27,500 nt of DNA from Symbiodinium natans (GCA_905221605.1 CAJNDS010002352.1:437501-465000); one strand, 5' to 3'; positions 7,816 through 15,521 are shown, counted from the stretch's first letter. Translations and numbers: made by a program. Notes: generated by a model from the sequence alone, not told the origin.

Positions 7816-8240
7816 TTGGCCCGGAGGCCCTTTGGCGCGGGAAGCCCTTGCCCGGCCGAGCAGCGCCCTTCCGGGGAAGAAAGCCCTTGGTCGGGGTTTT
7901 TGGCAGTTGAGCAACCGGCCTGCGGACCCCCTCACGGGCCCTCTGGTCCACCAATCCAAGCCGCCAGCTCAGGGGGCCCCTGGCAGGGGGGGGGGCCCAG
8001 CAAACCCTGCCTGAACCACGTCCAGAACCAAGCATTACGCGAGCTGCGCTAAAGGTGGTCTGGGTGCCGGCCATCCCTTAGCCGAGTACTGACGTTGTCG
8101 TAAAAAAGGCCGATGTCCGTTGGCCTGTCCAGGACAGACGGTCCTCACCTTTCCGTTTCTCTTTTCGCTTGGGCGCTCGGGCTGCAAGGCTCGGCCGAGC
8201 GTTCGGGGTCTGTCGCTCGACGGAAGCGACCCCTCACTTA
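7816..8240. other. GC-rich unique region
   Basis: Open frames occur on both strands at once (up to 120 codons), as expected of GC-rich DNA, and none is convincing. Contains the palindrome GCTCGGCCGAGC near 8190 and a 10-G run near 7987. No RNA gene recognised. Confidence 0.4.
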
Positions 8241-8345
8241 GTTTAGAAGTTAGGGTTTAGGGTTTGGGGTTTGGGGTTAGGGTTTTTTTGGTTTCGGGGT
8301 GCGGAATTTTGTGGTTCAGGGGTCTAGGGAGTACGTTGGGGTGGG
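8241..8345 (+). repeat. Short TTTAGGG / TTTGGGG tract and decayed flank
   Basis: Several units (about 8249-8290), then G-rich decayed DNA. Confidence 0.8.
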
Positions 8346-8352
8346 GGGTTCA

Positions 8353-8475
8353 TGGGGTGGCAAAGGCTCCATATTGAAACATTTTTGGCACCTCAGGCGT
8401 GGAAATTCTCGTCCCAAATCTCCCACAGCACGCAGAAACTGCTGGGGTCTTCGGATAGCCTTGAAGGGTTCATGA
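8353..8475 (+). other. Island with open + frame
   Basis: A + frame of 40 codons, WGGKGSILKHFWHLRRGNSR then basic and aromatic residues, stops at TGA 8473-8475. No repeat inside. Candidate exon; family unknown. Confidence 0.18.
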
Positions 8476-8498
8476 GACTTTGCCCCCCTTGTCTTGTT

Positions 8499-8565
8499 CT
8501 TGAGGTTTGGGTTTAGGGTTTGGGGCCTAGGGTTTTGGTGTTTCAGGGTTCAGGGTTTGGAGGTG
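8499..8565 (+). repeat. Degenerate TTTGGGT / TTCAGGG tract
   Basis: G-strand heptamer relatives preceding a unique island (8565-8695). Confidence 0.75.
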
Positions 8566-8696
8566 TTGGGTGGATTTGCGCTAGTTGAAGTCCGGGGGTT
8601 CCTCTACAAAAAAAGCCTGTTGGGGGATTCTTGTAAGTTCCAGATACTAGGTCCAAGCCTAAAACGCCAAACTCCAAACACCCATGCTGAATCCTC

Positions 8697-8900
8697 AAAC
8701 CCTAAGCCCCTCAAATCCCCTGAACCCCCCTCCCCCCCCCTTAACACCCTCTCTCAACCCGAAGCCCCAGCTCACAAACCTAAACCCTGCCCAGGCAAAC
8801 CTTTTGTCTGACCCCCCAAACTCGTAACCCTTAACCCTAAACCCTAAACCCTAAACCCTAAACCCTAAACCCTAAACCCTAAACCCTAAACCCCAAACCC
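8697..8900 (-). repeat. Degenerate then clean CCCTAAA tract
   Basis: 8697-8825 is heavily decayed; 8829-8900 has about ten clean heptamers and CCCCAAA units. Confidence 0.88.
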
Positions 8901-8992
8901 CAACTAGAACCGAGAAAGGTGCTCCAAACCTGCCTCGATGTTCTCGGCCGCGGTAGCTTCGTGCGCTGCTGGCCTGGGGGGCCCCAGGCTCC
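8901..8992 (+). CDS. Candidate exon between opposite-orientation tracts
   Basis: The island follows CCCCAAA repeat and precedes TTTAGGG repeat. One + frame is open for 30 codons and reads QLEPRKVLQTCLDVLGRGSF, then WPGGPQAP. No clear splice signals. Natural-looking composition but short. Confidence 0.22.
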
Positions 8993-9023
8993 TTTCTTCT
9001 TTGTTCGTTGTTTTTTTTTGAGG

Positions 9024-9163
9024 GTTTAGGGTTTAGGGTGTAGGGTTAGGGTTTAGGGTTTAGGTTGTAGGGTTAGGGTTTAGGGTTTAGGGTTTAGGGT
9101 TTAGGGTTTAGGGTTTAGGGTTTAGGGTTTAGGGTTTAGGGTTTAGGGTTTAGGGTTTAGGGT
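9024..9163 (+). repeat. Long TTTAGGG tract
   Basis: About nineteen heptamers, the last thirteen nearly perfect; three hexamer TTAGGG-like slips at the left. Confidence 0.95.
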
Positions 9164-9172
9164 GTTCCAAAG

Positions 9173-9214
9173 TGCCGCGGTCCCGACCCGCGCCAGTGGT
9201 GGTGGGTCGGGCCG
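9173..9214. repeat. GC-rich inverted repeat
   Basis: GCGGTCCCGACCC and GGGTCGGGCCGC face each other across about 12 nt. Confidence 0.65.
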
Positions 9215-9349
9215 CCTCGGTGCAGCGGATCCCACCCCAGCCACCCAAACTGCCGCCTTTTTCGGGTTTAGAGCGGTCTACCCTCCACGGCCTCCACGGC
9301 CCCCCTATCAAGGGGGCTTACACCTCGAGTCTCCCCGCTGGCCGGGGTG

Positions 9350-9482
9350 GGACGTGTTGACTGCTGCTGTTGCTTGAGCGTACACTTTCCTGGATCAACA
9401 GGGAGCGGGACAATCTGTTTCACCCATACTGTGTTTAAGACACCCTCAAGCCCAATTCCGGACCCAAGCTCATTCATATGGC
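9350..9482 (-). other. Unique island, open on minus strand
   Basis: The minus frame reads MNELGSGIGLEGVLNTVWVK and continues with a Val/Pro segment and a run of four Gln. It looks more protein-like than the + frame, which has a Cys run. Not recognised. Confidence 0.18.
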
Positions 9483-9618
9483 AGAATGGCGAGGGCCAAG
9501 CGCGGAAGGCCCGGCCACCCGCTGGCGCAAGGGCCTTGGCGGGGGCAACTGCGGGGCGACCCTGGCGGGGGCGACCCTGGCGGGGGCAACCCTGGCACGG
9601 GCAACCCTGGAAGGGGCG

Positions 9619-9905
9619 AGGCGAGTTTTTTTTGTATAAAAAACACTTTCTTATTTCTCTCTCTACATATATATATGTCCACCTTGGCGGGGGCAACCCT
9701 GGCGAGGCCCTGGCGACTACTAATGGGAAACCCTGGCAATTAATTAATAGAGAACTTTGACAGCACCCTTCGCACTTGAAGCCCTGCTCGGCAACTAAAC
9801 AACACTTCATAGAGAAGGACGACGAAGCCTCGCCAGCGCGCGAAGAGGACGAGGTGCGTAGGGCCGTCGCAGAGAAGGTGCACAATTCCTGAGTAGGCGA
9901 CGTGA
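9619..9905. mobile_element. AT-cored module, copy 1 (diverged)
   Basis: Contains TACATATATATATGTC, an inserted stretch, CTTCATAGAGAAGGACGACG and GTGCACAATTCCTGAGTAGG. The same landmarks occur in the same order at 10606 and 10945. Flanked by the 15-bp minisatellite. Confidence 0.5.
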
Positions 9906-10085
9906 GGAGGCGGGAAACCCTGACAGGGCAACCCGGCGAGGGCAATGTCACCCTGGCGGGGGCAACCCTGGCGGGGCAACCCTGCCAAGGGCAACCCTAA
10001 CTCGGCGGCAACCCTGGCGGGGGCAACGCTGGTGGGGGCAACCCTGGTGGGGGCAACCCTGGCAGGGGTAAAACTGGGCAACCCG

Positions 10086-10449
10086 GCGGGGTTGCGATAA
10101 AAACCGTTAAATCTACTGGACGTCTTAATTTTAAAATAGAATGACATTGAAGTAAGATGAAAGATAATGAATCCTGCATTTCTATTTGGTACAGCTGTTA
10201 GCATAGCATATTGGCATAAGAAATACCATTCAGGTACGATATGTAAGGGAGTAAGTAATCCACATGCTTCTACTGCATTCACTGGATGTGAGAAAGAAGA
10301 GAAGCCGAAATGAATTTGAAGAAGATATAGATCGAGAATTAATATCTTTCCATAGAAATCTTTACGAATAATGAGAGAAAAAATGCCATTTCATTATTAG
10401 TGGAATTCCTTAAAGGAATATTAGAAGATAGAAAATGTAGATTAAAAAT
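10086..10449 (-). pseudogene. cob: Degraded mitochondrial cytochrome b (cob) fragment
   Basis: In mitochondria this gene encodes cytochrome b, the membrane subunit of complex III. On the minus strand, 10449 to about 10366 reads LHFLSSNIPLRNSTN and AFFLSLF; a further frame reads LLQIHFGFSSFSHPV, then ACGLLTPLHIVPEWYFLCQY with the PEWY motif at 10223-10234, then AMLTAVPNRNAGF; a third frame after about 10165 reads SILKLRRPVDLTVFIA. This order matches the second half of cytochrome b, including the segment before PEWY. Two frame changes (about 10359-10364 in an A/T run, and about 10150-10165) and the absence of both ends make it non-functional here. The segment is AT-rich with abrupt borders against the GC-rich minisatellite, so it is most likely a nuclear insertion of mitochondrial DNA. 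Mis-assembly is the alternative. Homology is confident; the dinoflagellate affinity is from memory. Confidence 0.85.
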
Positions 10450-10605
10450 ATGAAAAATGGCGGGGACAACCCTGGGGCATCCTGGCGGGCAACCCTGGCG
10501 GGGGCAACCCTGGCGGGCAACCCTGCCAAGGGCAACCCTGGCGGGGGCAACCCTGGCAGAGGCCACCCTGGTGGGGGCGAACCCAACCCTGGCGGGGGCA
10601 ACCCT

Positions 10606-10745
10606 GGCAGGGGCAAGGTGAGGTATAAATAAATAAATAAATATATATATATATATATATGTCTGGACCCTGGCGGGGGCCACTAATTTGGCAGGGCCCT
10701 TCATAGACAAGGACGATGAAGCATACAGGTGCACAATTCCTGAAT
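10606..10745. mobile_element. AT-cored module, copy 2
   Basis: GGCAAGGTGAGGTATAAATA leads to an (AT)n core, GTCTGGACCC, TTGGCAGGGCCCTTCA, GAAGCATACAGGTGCACAAT and TCCTGAATAGGC, with minisatellite on both sides. Closest relative is copy 3. Confidence 0.6.
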
Positions 10746-10944
10746 AGGCAACCCTGATGGGCAACCCTCGCGGGGCAACCCTGGCAGGTAACCCTGGCGG
10801 GCCAACCCTGGCAGGGCAACCTGGTGGGGGCAACCCTCACAGGGCAACCCTGGCGGGCCGATTCTGGCAGAGGCAACCCATGGTGGGGGCGAACCTCGGA
10901 GACAACCCTGGTGGGGGCAACCCTGGCGGGGGCAACCCTGGCAG

Positions 10945-11064
10945 GGGCAAGGTGAGGTATAAACACATATACATATATATATATATATGTCTGGACCCTA
11001 TGAAAAACTTTGGCAGGGCCCTTCAGACGACGAAGCATACAGGTGCACAATTCCTGAATAGGCG
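10945..11064. mobile_element. AT-cored module, copy 3
   Basis: The same left and right landmarks as copy 2 (GGCAAGGTGAGGTATAAACA and GAAGCATACAGGTGCACAAT), with a different AT core and a small internal difference after GTCTGGACCC. Confidence 0.6.
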
Positions 11065-11372
11065 GCGAGGCCAATTTCGGGGGGCAACAGGAGGGGGCAA
11101 CCCTCGTAGGCTGGGGGGCAACGCTGTCAATCTGGCGGGGGCAACCCTGGCAGGGGCAACCCTGGCGGGGGCAACCCTTTGCCAACGAAAAAACCCTAGC
11201 GGGGGCAACCCTGGCGGGCCCTGGCGGGGGCAACCCTGGTGCGGGCAACCCTGGTGGGGGGCTACCCTGGCCCTGGCGGGGGCAAGCGGGGGTGGGCTGG
11301 CAGGGGCAACCCTCACGGGGGCAACCGGTGAAAGCGACCCTGGCGGGGGCAACCCTGGCGGGGCTGGCACCT

Positions 11373-11780
11373 CCCCCGCCGGGGTTAGGGTTAATCCATT
11401 ATTACATTGTGCCGGCTAGCAGGGATGCATCAGGTGTGGCAAGCTCGATCTGCTTGGCAAAGCAGATCTCGAAGCGGTAGCGTTCAGTTGTACCGGCCGC
11501 CGCCTGGCGCGGGCGGCCTATGGTGTAGGGTTAGGGTTTAGGTTCTAGGGCCAGTTGGTGGTGGGGGGGGGGGGGGGCTGCTTTTTGAAGAGGAAACCCA
11601 AGGAGGTTTAGGGTTCCGGGGTTAGTTGTTTTTTGGGTGAGTGGGGGGGAGGGGGGAGGAGGGGAGGAGGTGGGGTGTCAGTTTTGTGGCTTTGGGGGTT
11701 TGAGGGTTGAGCGCTTTTCCGTGCTTTCGTGGCGCCCTGGATGGTGAGAGACATGTTTGTGTAAATGATACAGATGCGTA
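11373..11780. other. G-rich unique and decayed repeat DNA
   Basis: Includes a 15-G run at 11563-11577, GGGGGGGAGGGGGGAGGAGG near 11643 and scattered TTTAGGG remnants. No convincing gene. Confidence 0.4.
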
Positions 11781-11856
11781 AATGAGTATTTGTATGGTCT
11801 TCTGTAGATTGAATCTAAACTACCCACACACCCTAACGCGTGTCACTCTAATTGCA

Positions 11857-11980
11857 CCCTTTGCAATGATACGGGGGTCTCCGAAATTAGGGGTACCTTA
11901 TTGGGGTGTCCTTATAAAATGGGAATCCTACCGTTTGGGGTCTATTCTAGGGGCCCCCTATTATCATAAACTCCCTTTGC
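11857..11980. mobile_element. Possible element with 8-bp flanking duplication
   Basis: CCCTTTGC at 11857-11864 and 11973-11980 flank a segment with inverted ATGATACGGGGG / CCCCCTATTATCAT near its ends. An 8-bp duplication is the hAT-type length, but the inverted ends are imperfect and offset. Confidence 0.3.
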
Positions 11981-12037
11981 TGCTTTGTGTTGGTTGGGGG
12001 GCAGTGGGGCTGCCTGGGGCTGCTTAGCAGACCTATC

Positions 12038-12105
12038 TTCCCGGGGGATTGTGGTTACCAGGTTAATCCGTATTCAGGACTGTTAGTAGACGGGGAACAT
12101 CCCAA
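12038..12105 (-). mobile_element. Foldback family B, degraded inverted copy
   Basis: Ends with GGGGAACATCCCAA (12092-12105) and contains CAGGACTGTTAGTA, the inverse of TACTAACAGTCCTG in the other copies. The opposite end (about 12038, TCTTCCCGGGGG) is decayed. Confidence 0.45.
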
Positions 12106-12569
12106 CCCTAAAGCCCTAAACCCCCAACCCCCTAGCACCCTCGAACCCTGAAACCCTAAAACCCCGAAGCCCTGGAAACCCTCCGCCCGTTAAAGGGGTT
12201 CAAGGAGTTCAAGGGGTTCTGGGGCTTCCGCGGTGGTTAACTGGCAGGGGCGGAGTGTCGATTTTTTCGGTTAGGGTTTAGGGGTCCCTAAGCTCTTGTG
12301 AAGGCAAAGGGTTCTGATGCAAGGGCCCCAAATTTGTACAGGGTATACAAGGGGTATATAAGGGGTACCCGTTTAAGGGCCCATACCAAGGGACCATGTA
12401 ACTACCCTTAGAGGTTTAGGGCTTTGGGTTGAGAGTTGAGGGTTTCTTGCTCGGGGTTTGCATCAAAGGGCGCGGCTGGGGAAGATCTGGGGGCCCCGAT
12501 GATTGGACCCTTGATGAGGATCTCGTGGGGTCGTAGAGATGGGCTCAGAGGTCGTTGGCATCTCGATGT
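12106..12569. other. Decayed repeat and unique island
   Basis: 12106-12180 is decayed CCCTAAA repeat. About 12480-12540 has a + frame reading GGPDDWTLDEDLVGS before GTGGGGTCGTAGAG. The rest is unassigned. Confidence 0.3.
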
Positions 12570-12682
12570 TGAGGGTTTAGGGGTTAGGGTTTAGGGTTTA
12601 GGGTGTTGGGTGTAGGGTGTAGGGTTTAGGGTGTAGGGTGTAGGGTTTAGGGTTTAGGGTTTAGGGTTTTTAGGGTTTAGGG
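12570..12682 (+). repeat. TTTAGGG / TGTAGGG tract
   Basis: Mixed heptamers ending GGTAGCAG directly before the best coding segment. TAG at 12683-12685 is the in-frame stop bounding that segment and lies at the repeat junction. Confidence 0.92.
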
Positions 12683-12685
12683 TAG

Positions 12686-13201
12686 CAGGCACTTTCAGCA
12701 TGCTTTCGGTCGGCTCCGGTCCACCTTCAAGGCCTCGTGGCATGTGCTTCTGTCATTCCAGGCGATATGTCACAAGTTGTCGAGGAGACTTTCCATGGCA
12801 CGCCTGATGTCAAGCCATACGAGGCGCAAGGCGTCATGGGACGAAAACAAAGACTCAGTCATGAGTTCTACAAGGCAAAGGAGCCTTTGTTGAACATGTG
12901 GCACAAGCATGTCCACCAAGTTTGGAAGGCATCCACTCGTGTGCCTTGCTTAGTGGACGAGATGTACTGGAAATCAAATCCAGTCACTCTGTGGGAACTA
13001 CGCGCCAATATAGCACGCTTTTTCAGCCGGATGCCATCGTACTATGCAAGCAGCCTACAGATTGCAGAGTATCGGGTTGTCTTTAGCTTCGAGAGATGGG
13101 CAGACCGCAAGGATTCTGAAGCTTATGACAAAGTTCGGTCTCAGATGTGCTTGGTGGCACTAGACAAGGGCAACATGTTGCCCCAATGCCAGGCCCTATA
13201 A
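12686..13201 (+). CDS. Best coding segment: probable terminal exon, unknown protein
   Basis: The frame is open for 171 codons from the end of a TTTAGGG tract to TAA at 13199-13201. The first in-frame ATG is 12767; before it the frame reads LSACFRSAPVHLQGLVACAS, so it is more likely an exon continuing from a 5' part than a complete gene. Possible acceptors are GGTAGCAG then G (12689) and CTTCTGTCATTCCAG then G (12760). The protein is charged and aromatic-rich (for example FYKAKEPLLNMWHKHVHQVW, VPCLVDEMYWKSNPVTLWEL, YRVVFSFERWADRKDSEAYD), with no low complexity, signal peptide or membrane segment. I do not recognise the family. The length is well above chance for this base composition. Confidence 0.55.
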   Translation, partial: QALSACFRSAPVHLQGLVACASVIPGDMSQVVEETFHGTPDVKPYEAQGVMGRKQRLSHEFYKAKEPLLNMWHKHVHQVWKASTRVPCLVDEMYWKSNPVTLWELRANIARFFSRMPSYYASSLQIAEYRVVFSFERWADRKDSEAYDKVRSQMCLVALDKGNMLPQCQAL

Positions 13202-13270
13202 GCACCCGAGACCCCCAAGTCCGAGCAAGCCTTCAATCCCAAACCCAAACTCCGTTCTTCAGAACAGGCC

Positions 13271-13293
13271 GGGGGGGGGGGGGGGGGGGGGGG
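13271..13293. repeat. Poly-G run (23 G)
   Basis: Preceded by AGGCC and followed by CCT, so GGCC occurs at both borders. Confidence 0.9.
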
Positions 13294-13309
13294 CCTCCTA
13301 CAAGCTCTA

Positions 13310-13475
13310 TGGGTGTAGGGTTTAAGGTTTGGGGTTCAGGGTTGGGGTTTGGGGTTTAGGGTCTTGTAATTAAGGTAGTTAGCCCAAAAAGGAGATGGAG
13401 GACGAACTGCGGAATGGCGTGGAGGCACAAGTCGTGGGGGTTTGGGGTTTGGGGTTTAGGGTTTAGGGTTTAGGG
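13310..13475 (+). repeat. TTTGGGG / TTTAGGG tracts with small island
   Basis: Tracts at 13315-13363 and 13438-13474. The island between has ATG at 13395 reading MEDELRNGVEAQVV before a GTGGGG donor-like site. Confidence 0.8.
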
Positions 13476-13476
13476 G

Positions 13477-13596
13477 GGCTTCTTTGAGAGTTCGAAGGAG
13501 GGGAGAGGGGATTTTAGTAGGTTTCGGGGTCTAGGGCTTAGCGCAGCTCTGGGCGCCGAGACTGCCCAGACCTGGCATAGACACCGCACTTTGTTT
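13477..13596 (+). other. Island with open + frame
   Basis: A + frame of 40 codons: GFFESSKEGRGDFSRF, then SAALGAETAQTWHRHRTLFL, entering repeat. Candidate exon. Confidence 0.2.
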
Positions 13597-13655
13597 TTGG
13601 GGTTTAGGTTTAGGGTTTAGGGTTTAGGGTCTAGGGTCTAGGGCTTAGGGCTTAC
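13597..13655 (+). repeat. TTTAGGG / TCTAGGG tract
   Basis: About eight heptamers including TCTAGGG and CTTAGGG. Confidence 0.88.
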
Positions 13656-13695
13656 CTAGCTTGTGCCCTCTGCGTCTTTCACCCTCACTACACAG

Positions 13696-13776
13696 ATGTG
13701 CATGCAAAGTCTGAAAGACCCAAGCCTATATCGAAGCAGGGTTTAGACGACTGTTCTTGGTTCCTTTTGCATATTG
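13696..13776 (+). CDS. Candidate exon(s) with good splice signals
   Basis: A pyrimidine-rich stretch (CTCTGCGTCTTTCACCCTCA) leads to CTACACAG at 13695, a good 3' splice site. ATG at 13696 opens MCMQSLKDPSLYRSRV, which stops at 13744-13746 inside a lone GTTTAG. After that AG, 13747-13776 is followed by GTGAGTGT at 13777, a canonical 5' splice site; one frame there reads DDCSWFLLHI. Either one 81-nt exon read in another frame or two pieces. Among the best splice contexts in the window. Confidence 0.3.
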
Positions 13777-13804
13777 GTGAGTGTATATGTTGGGTGTCCT
13801 GTTG

Positions 13805-14040
13805 GGGACCCTAAACCCTAAACCTACACCCTACACCCTACACCCTACACCCTACACCCTACACCCTACACCCTACACCCTACACCCTACACCCTACACC
13901 CTAAACCCTAAACCCTAAACCCTAAACCCTAACCCCTAACCCCTAAACCCTAAACCCTAAACCCTAAACCCTAAACCCTAAACCCTAAACCCTAAACCCT
14001 AAACCCTAAACCCTAAACCCCAAACCCTAAACCCTAAACC
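13805..14040 (-). repeat. CCCTAAA tract with CCCTACA block
   Basis: About eleven homogeneous CCCTACA heptamers (13824-13901) sit inside a longer CCCTAAA array of about nineteen further units. Confidence 0.95.
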
Positions 14041-14160
14041 GAAATATATACCCTACTTTAAGTATGCTAAACTCTTGAACCCTGAGCCCGCCTAAGCCTC
14101 AAAACTGTAAGCCCTCCGAAGCCTTCAGCCCTAGACCCTCTTCAACCTTATGCCCTAGAC

Positions 14161-14240
14161 AGGGTTTAGGGTTTAGGGTTTAGGGTTTAGGGTTTAGGGT
14201 GTAGGGTTTAGGGTTTAGGGTTAGCCGAAACCCTAAACCC
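14161..14240. repeat. Head-to-head TTTAGGG / CCCTAAA junction
   Basis: Eight TTTAGGG units end at about 14221, then AGCCGA, then AACCCTAAACCC. The two arms are exact inverses over 12 bp and can form a hairpin. A C-strand region (14040-14158, decayed) precedes it, so orientation switches twice within 120 bp. Confidence 0.85.
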
Positions 14241-14314
14241 AAGTGCAAAAGGAGTCTGGCGTCGGCCCAGTGGCCCGCGGCCTCCGTGGGAGCCAGGCAG
14301 AGGACGGCGAAACC
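14241..14314 (+). other. Island with open + frame (AAGTGCAAAAGGAG)
   Basis: Reads KCKRSLASAQWPAASVGARQ on +. Its start resembles the start of the island at 14836 (AAGCGCAAAAGGAG), so the two may be related copies. Confidence 0.2.
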
Positions 14315-14329
14315 CTGAACTCCGAAGGG

Positions 14330-14480
14330 TGTAGGGTTTAGGGTTCAGGGTTTAGGGTTTAGGGTTTAGGGCTCAGGGGTTAATCAGAACTCGAAGGTTT
14401 TAGGGTTTAGGGTATGGGGTACAGGGTATAGGGTATGGGTTTTGGGTTTAGGGCTTAATCAGGGTTTAGGGTTTAGGGTT
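14330..14480 (+). repeat. TTTAGGG / TATAGGG tracts
   Basis: Two tracts split by AATCAGAACTCGAAGG. AATCAGGGTTTAGGG recurs at about 14456. Confidence 0.85.
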
Positions 14481-14689
14481 TCTACGCTTATAAAGCTTAG
14501 GGTTGGACACGTTGAGGAATTGGGGTTGAGGGTTTAGGTGCGTAGAAGGCTTGTTGAGGTTTTAGGCCTTAGAGTTCCTACAACTCTCACCCTACGCCCC
14601 CTAAGCCCTAAATCCTAAGCCCCAAGCCCAAAACACACCAGCCTTGAACCCTAAGCCCTAAAGTTTAAAACTCTAGCCCGAAACCCTAA

Positions 14690-14813
14690 ACTCCTAAAGC
14701 TCTAGCCCGAAACCCTAAACCCCTAAAACTCTAGCCCGAAACCCTAAACCCCTAAAACTCTAGCCCGAAACCCTAAACCCCTAAAACTCTAGCCCGAAAC
14801 CCTAAACCCCAAA
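14690..14813 (-). repeat. 29-bp higher-order repeat of telomeric variants
   Basis: Five copies of a 29-bp unit built from CTCTAGCCCGAAACCCTAAA plus CCCCTAAAA; the middle copies are nearly identical. Several heptamer-like units have been amplified together. Confidence 0.92.
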
Positions 14814-14835
14814 CCCGAAAGCCCCAAGCCCTCAC

Positions 14836-14897
14836 CAAGCGCAAAAGGAGCTCTCTGCTCGCCTGGCCCCGCTGGTCGTTACTGAGGCTTTGCTGGG
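14836..14897 (+). other. Island with open + frame
   Basis: Reads QAQKELSARLAPLVVTEALL, helix-like. Another frame (KRKRSSLLAWPRW) aligns with the island at 14241. Frame choice is uncertain. Confidence 0.2.
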
Positions 14898-15030
14898 GGT
14901 TCGGGGTTCAGGGTTTAGGGTTTAGGGTTTAGGGTTTGGGGTTTAGGGTTTAGGGTTTAGGGTTTAGTCTTTGGGGTCTAGGGTTTACAAGTTCAGGATT
15001 CATGAGTTGAGGGTTGAGGGGGTGTAGGGT
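14898..15030 (+). repeat. TTTAGGG tract, decaying rightward
   Basis: About eight clean units (14908-14968), then variants. Confidence 0.88.
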
Positions 15031-15330
15031 TTAGGGACAAGGCTTATATGTTGGGGGTGCGGAAGTCGAGGGTTTTGGGAGTTTCGGGTTCATGTGGTTG
15101 AGGGTGCCGGAGTTCCTGCACCCAAAAGTATCCAGCCCAAACCCTGCAACCCTTATCTCCAAACCCCACACCCAAAAGGAGCCACAAGCCCTATCTAAGC
15201 CCTAAGGCCTAACATCTGAAACTTAAATCCTAAGCCTAAAAGGAAACCCTAAACCCTAAATCCAACCCGATGAGTCCCCTCAAAGAGGCCCCCAGTACTT
15301 AACCCTGAGCCTCATGTGCCCCCGCCCCCC
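15031..15330. other. Decayed repeat of both orientations
   Basis: Short G-strand then C-strand remnants. AAAAGGAGCC (about 15174) recalls the 14241 and 14836 islands. No gene called. Confidence 0.4.
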
Positions 15331-15415
15331 ATAAACCCCAAACCCCAAACCCTAAACCCTAAACCCCAAACCCTAAACCCTAAACCCTAAACCCTAAAAC
15401 CCTAAAACCTTTTAA
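15331..15415 (-). repeat. CCCTAAA / CCCCAAA tract
   Basis: About eleven units. It is followed by a short AAGAACCCAAGAAGCC tandem (15450-15490) and a 16-G run at 15495-15510. Confidence 0.9.
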
Positions 15416-15521
15416 GTCTCATGCCCTCATGAGCACCCTGTAAAATCGCCCAAGAAGCCAAGAACCCAAGAAGCCAAGAACCCAAGAACCCCAAGGGGGG
15501 GGGGGGGGGGCGGGGGCTGGC

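Larger units (their letters stand above)
9531..11372 (+). repeat. 15-bp minisatellite field (GGGGGCAACCCTGGC)
   Basis: About 1.8 kb of clusters of a 15-bp unit at about 9540-9618, 9683-9740, 9920-10085, 10456-10612, 10740-10945 and 11070-11372. Variants include GGGGGCAACCCTGGT and 12-13 bp forms. It gives repeating GATLAGATLAG (+) and ARVAPARVAP / GLPPPGLPPPG (minus) open frames up to 268 codons that switch frame at indels, so I do not call them genes. It encloses three module copies and a cob fragment. Confidence 0.9.

Noticed and set aside
7573-8074. 120-128 codon overlapping frames on both strands
   Set aside because: Both strands are open simultaneously over GC-rich, partly duplicated DNA; composition is Pro/Gly/Arg-biased and no motif supports either.
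9268-9951. 227-codon minus frame as a full gene
   Set aside because: It joins minisatellite, module copy 1 and a unique island. Only the island part (about 9350-9482) looks protein-like, and that is listed as weak.
10442-11248. 268-codon minus open frame and similar Gly/Pro/Ala-Arg frames
   Set aside because: Entirely a translation of the 15-bp minisatellite and AT modules; all frames of such a repeat stay open when the unit is a multiple of three.
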